Assembly: GCA_051646185.1 (NCBI GenBank)
Contig: JBOFCS010000052.1
Location: 1-17,607 of the forward strand
Source: JBOFCS01 sp051646185
Lineage (GTDB): Bacteria; Actinomycetota; Actinomycetes; Mycobacteriales; Mycobacteriaceae
Length of the DNA: 17,607 bases
Reading direction: 5' to 3'
Position numbers and translations under genes: made by a program. The notes under the pieces were generated by a model that was not told the origin of the DNA, made no database searches, and worked only from the letters and a program-made list of their open reading frames with translations. This document shows, in pieces, positions 7,167 through 13,001 of this stretch. Positions within the stretch are counted from its first letter, which is position 1, and each line of letters starts with the position of its first letter.

Positions 7167-7842
7167 AGCGAGTTTTTTGCGATTTAGCTATACGCACACC
7201 ACGAACTACTGTTGTGGGCGTTGGTAGTAACCCAACGCCGCACTGCATAACCTCAAGCTTGCCTGTTCCGATCCGTAAAAGCGAATTTTGATGTTTAGAA
7301 ATTTCTTCGGCAGCGCTCGAACCTTTAATCGCAATCATTTTTCCGTTTAATTTCGCCAAAGGAATAGACCAGAAAGCCAACTTATCCAAAGGAGCAACTG
7401 CGCGGGAAGTAACTACGTCTGCACCACCCAGTTGCTGAATAACCTTAGTTTCTTCAGCACGCCCACGAATAACTTCTACTGCTAATTCATTTTTTTCAAT
7501 AAACTCGATAAGGTACGTAGTTCTACGGAGAAGTGGTTCTACTAGTGAAATGTGCAAATCAGGCCGAGCAATAGCCAATGGAATACCGGGCAGGCCTGCT
7601 CCACTTCCAATATCAACCACTCGTTCACCGTTACCAATTAACTCCCCAATAACTGCACAATTCAAGAGATGCCGTTCCCATAATCGTGGAACTTCCTTCG
7701 GGCCAATTAGCCCACGCGTGACCCCCTCAGACGCTAGTGATTCATAGTATTTAATTGCAAGATCAAGGCGATCCCCAAAAACTTTTTTACAAGCAACCTG
7801 AAGCTCTTCGCTAAGGGGCATCATTTGTTCCACGTGAAACAT
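7165..7842 (-). CDS. rsmG: 16S rRNA (guanine-N7)-methyltransferase RsmG (GidB)
   Basis: A SAM-dependent methyltransferase that modifies G527 of 16S rRNA (E. coli numbering) in the cytoplasm; loss in other bacteria gives low-level streptomycin resistance. The SAM-binding motif is RVVDIGSGAGLPGIPLAIA, followed by the acidic end of the second strand (LVEPLLRR). RLWERHLLNCAVIGELI and VVTSRAVAPLDKLA are also conserved family blocks. The start is uncertain: ATG at 7842 gives 225 residues (MFHVEQMMPL), GTG at 7866 adds eight, and the ATGs at 7824 and 7821 best match the shorter mycobacterial form. None has an ideal ribosome-binding site. The MFHVEQ codons coincide with a parS site, a familiar arrangement in this gene. 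Confidence 0.95.
   Translation of the reverse strand: MFHVEQMMPLSEELQVACKKVFGDRLDLAIKYYESLASEGVTRGLIGPKEVPRLWERHLLNCAVIGELIGNGERVVDIGSGAGLPGIPLAIARPDLHISLVEPLLRRTTYLIEFIEKNELAVEVIRGRAEETKVIQQLGGADVVTSRAVAPLDKLAFWSIPLAKLNGKMIAIKGSSAAEEISKHQNSLLRIGTGKLEVMQCGVGLLPTPTTVVRGVRIAKSQKTR
7826..7841. promoter_or_regulatory. parS: parS centromere site at the rsmG start
   Basis: TGTTCCACGTGAAACA, one mismatch (C for T at position 5) from the canonical 16-bp parS. It overlaps the proposed rsmG start codon and encodes the FHVEQ residues on the minus strand. It lies about 770 bp from the parS inside parA. Confidence 0.88.
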
Positions 7843-7875
7843 CCTCAATTCGGTTCGGCTGAACACTTTTACCAG

Positions 7876-7893
7876 AATTACATCTATGTAATT
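7876..7893. repeat. 18-bp dyad upstream of rsmG
   Basis: AATTACAT (7876-7883), CT, ATGTAATT (7886-7893): perfect 8-base arms with a 2-base centre. The size and near-zero loop fit a dimeric repressor operator better than an RNA hairpin. It lies 33 bases before the ATG at 7842. Confidence 0.5.
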
Positions 7894-7910
7894 TAATCCG
7901 GTGAAACGGA

Positions 7911-7946
7911 TGTGGGGCGTGTAGCCAATCGACTACACGCCCCACA
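7911..7946 (-). terminator. 14-bp GC-rich hairpin downstream of khpB
   Basis: TGTGGGGCGTGTAG (7911-7924), an 8-base loop, CTACACGCCCCACA (7933-7946), a perfect 14-bp stem. It lies 42 bases beyond the khpB stop on the minus strand and is followed by a second small stem (ATCCG/CGGAT, 7896-7911). There is no U-tract, as in many actinobacterial terminators. It probably ends the rpmH–khpB transcription unit before rsmG. Confidence 0.75.
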
Positions 7947-7988
7947 CCTACAGCAACAGCTTAGTTTATCGGAATCTTAAAAAGATAT

Positions 7989-8507
7989 TCAGTCAGAAAG
8001 AACAACCACATACCGAGAGGGCTCCACCCCTTCACTCTCGCTATGCACCCCGGCAACGGTCGCTACCGCATCGTGCACAATCTTACGCTCAAAAGGAGTC
8101 ATGGCTGGCAACTCTTCCCGCTCCTTGCTCAGCGATACCCGCCGAGCCACCTCGACACCAAGCGAGGCCAGTTCGCTACGACGCTTGGCCCGCCAGCCGG
8201 CAATATCAAGCATCAACCTACTGCGTTCACCGGTCGACTGCTGCACTGCTAATCTTGTCAGTTCTTGTAAGGCATCAAGTACTTCACCTTTGCGCCCAAC
8301 GAGCGTGGAAAGATCAGTACCGCCATCAATGCTTACTACAGCCCTGTCACCTTCCACATCAAGATCGATATCACCATCAAAATCTAAAACATCAAGAAGT
8401 TGCTCAAGGTAATCACCTGCTATTTCACCCTCTTCGATGAGTGGATCCTCGGCATCCAGTACTTCTGGGTTTACGGTTGCAATATCTTTTTCTTGGGCTT
8501 TGGTCAT
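7989..8507 (-). CDS. khpB: KhpB/Jag-family RNA-binding protein (KH and R3H domains)
   Basis: A 172-residue cytoplasmic RNA-binding protein encoded beside yidC in most Gram-positives, where it affects translation and envelope growth. After an acidic N-terminus (~1-30) comes a type II KH domain with the nucleic-acid loop VGRKGE (GRKG at 71-74) in LSTLVGRKGEVLDALQELTR. The R3H domain follows (~137-170): FERKIVHDAV contains the Arg141-x3-His145 signature, and GVEPSRYVVV is the usual R3H end. The Jag-N domain of firmicute homologues is missing, as is normal in actinobacteria. The ATG at 8507 has AGGAAG six bases upstream. It lies 33 bp after yidC in the same direction and ends in a strong hairpin. 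Confidence 0.94.
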   Translation of the reverse strand: MTKAQEKDIATVNPEVLDAEDPLIEEGEIAGDYLEQLLDVLDFDGDIDLDVEGDRAVVSIDGGTDLSTLVGRKGEVLDALQELTRLAVQQSTGERSRLMLDIAGWRAKRRSELASLGVEVARRVSLSKEREELPAMTPFERKIVHDAVATVAGVHSESEGVEPSRYVVVLSD

Positions 8508-8540
8508 GAGTCACTTCCTGCAAACAACGATGAGTTTGGA

Positions 8541-9584
8541 CTAGTTGGTGGTTTTATTTTTATGAGATTTTTGACCAGGCTTTGGGGGTGATCCTGGTTT
8601 TACAGTCGCTGCAGAATCATCCTCGGGCTGACTTTTTGTCAACAAAACCTCAGCGGGATCGGGGTTAACTGCTGCTTTCTTTTTCTTTGCATCAGGTCTC
8701 ACTCCCGGTTTAGGGGCATTGGCAGCGCGTCGCTCTAGAGCTTCAGCCTTTTTTGCTTCGTCTTCTTTTTCAATACGGCTAAAGACAAAATGTTGCTGAC
8801 CAAAAGTCCAAATATTATTACTGACCCAGTAGATAATGATTGCTATCGGTAGGAAAGGTCCGCCTACAATAACCCCCAATGGGAAAACATATAACGCTAG
8901 TTTATTCATAATCGCGGCCTGTGGTTGAGCCGCAGCCTCGGGGCTTTGCCTTGCTATCGAAGCACGGCTATTAAAATAGGTAGCTAAACCTGCGATAAGC
9001 ATTAAAGGAACCGATACCGCAATAACCGCAGTTTTATTGTAATCCGGTCCATAAGCCAGTACAGAAGAGGCTTTTTCGGTAATATGAGCAGCTAGTGGTG
9101 CACCAAAAAATTTTGCATCTAAAAAATTTTGGACATCTTGTGCACTAAAAAAGTAATTACCAAGCTGTCTATTAAGTTCTGGGTCAAGATTTAATTGGCC
9201 GATACCATTACCAGTCCGGTTAAAGGAACGCAGAACATGGTAGAGACCAATAAATACTGGAATTTGCGCCAGCATAGGTAAGCATCCTAGAACGGGGTTA
9301 AACCCGTGTTCCTTTTGTAGCTTTTGCATCTCCACTGCCATTTTTTGGCGATCTTTGCCATATTTCTTTTGCAAAGCTTTAATTTGTGGCTGTAACTCTT
9401 GCATAGTCCTGGTGGTACGGATCTGCTTAACAAATGGTTTGTAAAGCAAAATACGAAGAGTAAAAACCAAAAAAACTACGGAAAGCGCCCAGGCAATAAA
9501 ATTATCAGGACCAAGCACCGCACCAAAAATTTTGTGCCAGACCCAAAGAATCCCTGACACCGGATAATAAATGAAATCTAGCAC
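8541..9584 (-). CDS. yidC: Membrane protein insertase YidC
   Basis: A 347-residue YidC/Oxa1 insertase that places Sec-dependent and Sec-independent proteins in the cytoplasmic membrane. Hydrophobic segments lie at ~3-22, ~30-48 (ending LRILLYKP, with Arg44 as the conserved groove arginine), ~100-118 (LGCLPMLAQIPVFIGLYHVL), ~185-204 and ~228-262. The cytoplasmic coiled hairpin between the second and third (MQELQPQIKALQKKYGKDRQ, ~61-92) is typical. The C-terminal ~85 residues are highly charged (KKKK, then KSHKNK), the ribosome-binding tail. The start is a GTG at 9584 with GAGGAG eleven bases upstream. There is no large periplasmic domain, consistent with a Gram-positive-type YidC. It lies between yidD and khpB in the conserved rpmH–khpB unit. 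Confidence 0.97.
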   Translation of the reverse strand: MLDFIYYPVSGILWVWHKIFGAVLGPDNFIAWALSVVFLVFTLRILLYKPFVKQIRTTRTMQELQPQIKALQKKYGKDRQKMAVEMQKLQKEHGFNPVLGCLPMLAQIPVFIGLYHVLRSFNRTGNGIGQLNLDPELNRQLGNYFFSAQDVQNFLDAKFFGAPLAAHITEKASSVLAYGPDYNKTAVIAVSVPLMLIAGLATYFNSRASIARQSPEAAAQPQAAIMNKLALYVFPLGVIVGGPFLPIAIIIYWVSNNIWTFGQQHFVFSRIEKEDEAKKAEALERRAANAPKPGVRPDAKKKKAAVNPDPAEVLLTKSQPEDDSAATVKPGSPPKPGQKSHKNKTTN

Positions 9585-9659
9585 GACGTTAAAAACTCCT
9601 CTGTTGCTTCTCGGTGGTAACGGGAAAAGATTGTATTAAGTTTAAAAATTAGTTGTTGC

Positions 9660-9953
9660 TTACTCAGGTAGACCCATCGTATGACAGCCACGTTCTGGGA
9701 TTGGATCCCAACCACCTCGATGCCAAGGTCCACATTTAGCAAGACGTATGAAAATTAGTAACAAGCCACGTACTACCCCGTATTCATTAAGCGCTTCCAC
9801 AGCATATTGACTGCATGTGGGAGTAAATCTGCAACTGGGTAAGCGTAAAGGAGAGATATAACTTCGGTAGAGCTCTATACAGAGCACCAAAAAACGCACT
9901 AATGATCTACTGATTTTTCGAAAAGTACTGGTAGACAATAGATTAGCTGACAT
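9660..9953 (-). CDS. yidD: Membrane protein insertion efficiency factor YidD
   Basis: A 97-residue small protein that assists YidC-dependent membrane insertion at the inner face of the membrane. The family core is plain: ELYRSYISPL, PSCRFTPTCSQYAVEAL (with its two Cys), and KCGPWHRGGWDPIP. An N-terminal amphipathic/hydrophobic stretch (FLVLCIELY) fits membrane attachment. The ATG at 9953 overlaps the rnpA end by 11 bp, so translation is probably coupled; no strong separate ribosome-binding site is seen. It lies 75 bp before yidC. Confidence 0.95.
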   Translation of the reverse strand: MSANLLSTSTFRKISRSLVRFLVLCIELYRSYISPLRLPSCRFTPTCSQYAVEALNEYGVVRGLLLIFIRLAKCGPWHRGGWDPIPERGCHTMGLPE

Positions 9954-10344
9954 ATGAATGCTCGTCTCGAGCTACCGTAGCTAAAAAATCTAATTTCCTA
10001 AGACCCACCCGAAGATCTTTTTCTAAAACTTCAGAAGAAGCTGATGCTGCCGAAGGTAAAACTCGAATCACAATGCGGATAGAACTGTTTAGTTCAGGAA
10101 TAATCGCTGCACAAATATGCCGTAATTTTCGAGCAATATGATGGCGAACCACAGCATTACCAACCTGTTTAGTGATCACTAAACCAAAAAGAGGACCGCC
10201 GACTGAAGCAATATCGGCGGTCCCAGAAGATATGATCAACTCGCGGGCATGGATAACAAGCGTTTTCCGTCCAACCCGGCCACCTTTTTTAACCGTCGCA
10301 GTAAAATCATCACGACGGATCATTCTGTACGGTTTAGGTAGCAC
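9943..10344 (-). CDS. rnpA: Ribonuclease P protein component
   Basis: A 133-residue basic protein that binds the RNase P RNA and helps position precursor tRNA for 5' maturation. The start MLPKPYRMIRRDDFTATVKKG is a typical RnpA N-terminus, and GNAVVRHHIARKLRH (62-76) is the RNR-like signature helix, with His-His where Arg/Asn-Arg is common. The proposed start is the GTG at 10344; Met8 (10323) would remove conserved residues. The ribosome-binding site is weak (AGGATT), and coupling to rpmH 38 bp upstream is likely. It overlaps yidD. The terminal ~30 residues are longer than the conserved core but not unusual. Confidence 0.95.
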   Translation of the reverse strand: MLPKPYRMIRRDDFTATVKKGGRVGRKTLVIHARELIISSGTADIASVGGPLFGLVITKQVGNAVVRHHIARKLRHICAAIIPELNSSIRIVIRVLPSAASASSEVLEKDLRVGLRKLDFLATVARDEHSYVS

Positions 10345-10365
10345 AGGGTAATCCTGTTACCGCGA

Positions 10366-10386
10366 CTAATCCGATAGTTGGATTAG
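10366..10386 (-). repeat. Small hairpin between rpmH and rnpA
   Basis: CTAATCC (10366-10372), a 7-base loop, GGATTAG (10380-10386), including the rpmH stop codon. It is AT-rich with no U-tract; at most it would attenuate or process the rpmH-rnpA message to give less rnpA than rpmH. Confidence 0.4.
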
Positions 10387-10526
10387 GCAGTTAACGACTC
10401 ACGTCCTTTACGGCGACGTGCAGAAACAATTGCACGACCGGCACGGGTACGCATGCGCAAGCGGAAACCGTGAACTCGTGCGCGACGACGATTATTAGGC
10501 TGGAACGTCCGCTTGCCCTTGGCCAC
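10383..10526 (-). CDS. rpmH: 50S ribosomal protein L34 (bL34)
   Basis: A very short, highly basic ribosomal protein of the large subunit. The 47 residues contain the diagnostic core KGKRTFQPNNRRRARVHGFR followed by RMRTRAGRAIVSARRRKGR, nearly the same as mycobacterial L34. The start chosen is GTG at 10526 (VAKGKRTF…), because AAGGAG lies eight bases upstream and the length then equals the mycobacterial protein. An in-frame ATG at 10532 would add two residues but sits only two bases from that ribosome-binding site. It is the first gene of the minus-strand unit rpmH–rnpA–yidD–yidC–khpB, divergent from dnaA. Confidence 0.96.
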   Translation of the reverse strand: MAKGKRTFQPNNRRRARVHGFRLRMRTRAGRAIVSARRRKGRESLTA

Positions 10527-10816
10527 GGTCATCACTCCTTAAATTCTTGGGCGCTTTTACGCCATTCCTGGATAAATCCCGCGTACACCGACAGCTAGCA
10601 AAGCAACTCGACCTAGCAAGGTCAGATAACTTTTACGACCAACGGGCACTTCGGGTGACTGTACGAGGGTACTTATCTATTACTGACAGGTCAAACTCAG
10701 TACCTGAATAACTGTGCAGGTAGAGCGCAAAGCTGTTTTCTCAATTGACTCAGGAGTAACAAAATATATACACAGACACGCCTACAAAGAGTAAATACTG
10801 GCTTTTACCAGGCTTT

Positions 10817-10822
10817 TATGAT
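10817..10822 (+). promoter_or_regulatory. Possible -10 element for dnaA
   Basis: TATGAT, close to TATAAT, about 165 bases before the proposed dnaA start and upstream of the leader DnaA boxes. No good -35 is visible; the direct repeat GGCTTTTA occupies that area. Weak. Confidence 0.25.
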
Positions 10823-10887
10823 GCGCCACAATTTTTATAGCAGTCAGTAATGTGCCCTCGATTATGCACTCACAGCTAAATTAACTA

Positions 10888-10919
10888 TCATCCACAACTG
10901 TGGATAGATATGTGGAAAC
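10888..10919. promoter_or_regulatory. Cluster of DnaA-box-like sites in the dnaA leader
   Basis: TCATCCACA at 10888-10896 (plus), TGTGGATAG at 10899-10907 (minus-strand CTATCCACA) and TGTGGAAAC at 10911-10919 (minus-strand GTTTCCACA). Each differs from TTATCCACA by one or two bases. They sit between the promoter area and the dnaA start, as expected for DnaA autoregulation or an auxiliary origin element. Confidence 0.65.
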
Positions 10920-10983
10920 ACATGTCAGGCCACTTTTTATCAAACAAACCGAAGCTACATTAGAGCAGGGGAGAAGTTCATCA

Positions 10984-12537
10984 GTGAGCGATGACCGTAA
11001 TTCTCTTACCGCAGTTTGGCATAAAGTAATCCAAGAATTGAACTCCGAAATTCCAAACCCTGCAACTCCAGATCGTCCCCCACTAACAAAGCAACAACGT
11101 GCCTGGTTGGCTCTAATTCGTCCGCTTACTCTCGCAGAGGGCTTTGCTTTACTCTCAGTTCCTTCAAGTTATGTACAGGCTGAGGTTGAACGTAGCTTAC
11201 GAGAACCGATTGTTGAAGCTCTAGGTAAACATTTAGGGGTAGCAGTAGAACTTGGTGTTAGAATCGCTTCTCCAGCTAGCAACCAAAGTGGTGAAGAAGA
11301 AAGTTCTGTTACTGAATTAACTAATAGTTCACACCAGGATGAAGATTACAGTGCATTTCACGAACGTCGAACCGTTAGCCACTTAGAAGAATCTGCTGAA
11401 ACTGATGAGGTAGACGAAGATAGTGAAGCTTTAGCCAGTGCACATGAAAGCTGGCCTTCCTACTTCATAAACAAACCAACAAGTTCAACTATCTCAACAA
11501 AACCTAGCTCTAGTCTCAACAGTAAATACACCTTTGATACTTTTGTTATTGGAGCCTCAAATCGTTTTGCCCATGCAGCTGCAGTGGCTATAGCCGAAGC
11601 CCCAGCCCGAGCCTATAACCCACTCTTTATTTGGGGAGAGTCTGGACTAGGAAAAACACATCTTCTCCATGCCGCAGGTCATTATGCACAACGGCTTTTC
11701 CCCGGTATGAGAGTTAAATATGTTTCTACTGAAGAATTTACAAACGATTTTATTAATTCACTACGAGATGACAGAAAAGTTGCTTTTAAGCGTCGCTACC
11801 GCGAAATAGACATTCTCCTTGTCGATGATATTCAATTCATTGAAGGTAAAGAGGGTATCCAAGAAGAGTTTTTTCACACCTTTAATACGCTACACAATGC
11901 AAATAAACAGATCGTTGTTTCCTCAGACAGACCTCCTAAACAACTTGCAACACTTGAGGATAGACTGCGAACAAGATTCGAATGGGGTCTGATAACCGAC
12001 GTCCAACCTCCCGAACTTGAAACTCGCATTGCAATTCTCAGTAAAAAAGCTCAAATGGATAAGCTGGCTGTACCAGATGATGTCTTAGAACTGATTGCTA
12101 GTCGTATAGAGCGAAATATCCGCGAATTAGAAGGTGCGTTGATTCGTGTTACTGCGTTTGCTTCATTAAATAAGCAGCCCTTAGACATGACTCTGGCGGA
12201 AATAGTGCTTCGTGATCTGATGCCTGACTCGTCTAATCTTGATATTAGTGCTGGGATCATCATGGCGGTAACTGCCGAATATTTTGATAGCTCTATTGAT
12301 GAATTATGTGGCCCAGGCAAAACTCGGGCACTAGCTCAAGCACGTCAAATTGCAATGTACCTGTGCCGAGAACTTACAGATCTTTCTTTACCCAAAATTG
12401 GTCAAACTTTTGGACGCGATCACACCACAGTCATGTATGCGGATAAAAAAATTCGTAAGGAGATGACCGAACGTCGAAAAGTTTATGACCAAGTTCAAGA
12501 ACTAACAGCCCGAATAAAACAACGGGCTAAACGTTAA
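10984..12537 (+). CDS. dnaA: Chromosomal replication initiator DnaA
   Basis: A 517-residue AAA+ initiator that binds DnaA boxes and melts oriC. Domain I (~1-95: SLTAVWHKVIQELN, then LTLAEGFALLSVPSSYVQAEVE) is followed by an acidic, poorly conserved domain II (~100-180). Domain III has Walker A GESGLGKT (218-225), Walker B ILLVDD (277-282) and the arginine-finger segment EDRLRTRFEWG (325-335). Domain IV ends with the DnaA signature GRDHTTVMYADKKI (477-490). The start is the GTG at 10984 (VSDDRNSLTAVWHK), preceded by AGGGGAG ten bases upstream. A GTG at 10900 would add 28 residues with no family counterpart and would run through the DnaA boxes. Domain II is visibly acidic (EEESS, DEVDEDSE). It is the first gene after the divergent rpmH unit. 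Confidence 0.97.
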   Translation: MSDDRNSLTAVWHKVIQELNSEIPNPATPDRPPLTKQQRAWLALIRPLTLAEGFALLSVPSSYVQAEVERSLREPIVEALGKHLGVAVELGVRIASPASNQSGEEESSVTELTNSSHQDEDYSAFHERRTVSHLEESAETDEVDEDSEALASAHESWPSYFINKPTSSTISTKPSSSLNSKYTFDTFVIGASNRFAHAAAVAIAEAPARAYNPLFIWGESGLGKTHLLHAAGHYAQRLFPGMRVKYVSTEEFTNDFINSLRDDRKVAFKRRYREIDILLVDDIQFIEGKEGIQEEFFHTFNTLHNANKQIVVSSDRPPKQLATLEDRLRTRFEWGLITDVQPPELETRIAILSKKAQMDKLAVPDDVLELIASRIERNIRELEGALIRVTAFASLNKQPLDMTLAEIVLRDLMPDSSNLDISAGIIMAVTAEYFDSSIDELCGPGKTRALAQARQIAMYLCRELTDLSLPKIGQTFGRDHTTVMYADKKIRKEMTERRKVYDQVQELTARIKQRAKR

Positions 12538-12540
12538 ACG

Positions 12541-12574
12541 CACATCAGTTAGATCCATCGTTGTAACTGATGTG
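12541..12574 (+). terminator. Hairpin downstream of dnaA
   Basis: CACATCAGTTA (12541-12551), a 12-base loop, TAACTGATGTG (12564-12574), a perfect 11-bp stem starting three bases after the dnaA stop. No U-tract follows, but position and strength suggest termination or 3'-end protection of the dnaA message before oriC. Confidence 0.6.
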
Positions 12575-12607
12575 ACTGAAGTTATTTACTGAGAATCGAC
12601 TCACATG

Positions 12608-12628
12608 TGTGGATAACTATGTGGATAA
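12608..12628 (-). promoter_or_regulatory. Two tandem consensus DnaA boxes
   Basis: TGTGGATAA at 12608-12616 and again at 12620-12628, both perfect TTATCCACA on the minus strand, start-to-start distance 12 bp, i.e. close to one helical turn. Confidence 0.9.
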
Positions 12629-12764
12629 CCTTATTTTACTGGGGAACAACAAAGAACAAAAATTTTATAGATACAAACGCTACACAAGCTCCCACAACTA
12701 CAGAGCAAGTCATCCCAACTACGTACACAACAAAAAACATAGCTTTAACAGTGGTAATAACGGG

Positions 12765-12773
12765 TTATCCACA
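12765..12773 (+). promoter_or_regulatory. Consensus DnaA box
   Basis: TTATCCACA, perfect match on the plus strand, opposite in orientation to the other oriC boxes and next to the AT-rich segment. Confidence 0.88.
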
Positions 12774-12798
12774 CAACTAACAGGACCTATTACTACTA

Positions 12799-12821
12799 AT
12801 AGTTATTTATCAAATAACTAT
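12799..12821. repeat. AT-rich inverted repeat in the putative DNA unwinding element
   Basis: ATAGTTATTT (12799-12808), loop ATC, AAATAACTAT (12812-12821): perfect 10-base arms, flanked by a DnaA box on each side (12765-12773 and 12838-12846). Confidence 0.8.
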
Positions 12822-12837
12822 CTTTAAAAGTAGGTTG

Positions 12838-12846
12838 TGTGGATAG
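12838..12846 (-). promoter_or_regulatory. DnaA box variant
   Basis: TGTGGATAG, i.e. CTATCCACA on the minus strand, one base from consensus; it bounds the AT-rich segment on the dnaN side. Confidence 0.75.
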
Positions 12847-12960
12847 TTCATTTCACAACCAGCAACCTTCGTAAGTTCAGTTGCGCTTCGACTTTAAACT
12901 TGAGCAAGAACGCTCTACGGTATGTGTCAGACTGTTTGTGTTACTGATGACAACCTAGGC

Positions 12961-12978
12961 TGTGTTTGATAAAACACA
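12961..12978. repeat. Inverted repeat just upstream of dnaN
   Basis: TGTGTTT (12961-12967), 4-base loop, AAACACA (12972-12978), located 23 bases before the dnaN ATG and just upstream of its ribosome-binding site. It could be an operator or leader hairpin. Confidence 0.35.
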
Positions 12979-13001
12979 TCACTGAGAGGAAAACCCGGAC
13001 A

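Larger units (their letters stand above)
10533..10983. other. rpmH–dnaA divergent intergenic region (upstream part of the origin)
   Basis: A 451-bp non-coding gap that must hold the rpmH promoter (minus) and the dnaA promoter (plus). Visible items are a small inverted repeat TACCTG/CAGGTA (10701-10722), an 11-base-spaced direct repeat GGCTTTTA (10800-10807 and 10811-10818) running into a TATGAT at 10817-10822, and a cluster of three DnaA-box-like 9-mers at 10888-10919. No tRNA or other RNA gene was recognised. The open frame from the GTG at 10900 is read as leader, not as part of DnaA. Confidence 0.7.
12575..12965. other. oriC: Origin of replication oriC (dnaA–dnaN spacer)
   Basis: The non-coding spacer between dnaA and dnaN, the usual actinobacterial origin. 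It contains perfect TTATCCACA boxes at 12608-12616 and 12620-12628 (both minus, 12 bp apart) and at 12765-12773 (plus), and CTATCCACA at 12838-12846 (minus). The stretch 12781-12840 has only 16 G/C in 60 bases and holds a 10-bp inverted repeat, a likely unwinding element. Genes to the left (rpmH to parB) and to the right (dnaN to dciA) point away from it, fitting bidirectional replication. Open frames through here, such as that at 12609-12827, have no coding character. Confidence 0.9.

Noticed and set aside
10900..10983. N-terminal extension of DnaA from the GTG at 10900
   Set aside because: The 28 extra residues have no counterpart in DnaA, the codons run through DnaA boxes, and the GTG at 10984 has a ribosome-binding site and the normal family N-terminus.
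12609..12827. Open frame across oriC (72 codons)
   Set aside because: Asn/Tyr/Ser-rich translation of AT-rich DNA, no ribosome-binding site, and it covers DnaA boxes and the AT-rich dyad.
12966..13001. TTG start for dnaN twelve codons upstream
   Set aside because: It falls inside the leader inverted repeat and ahead of the ribosome-binding site that serves ATG 13002.
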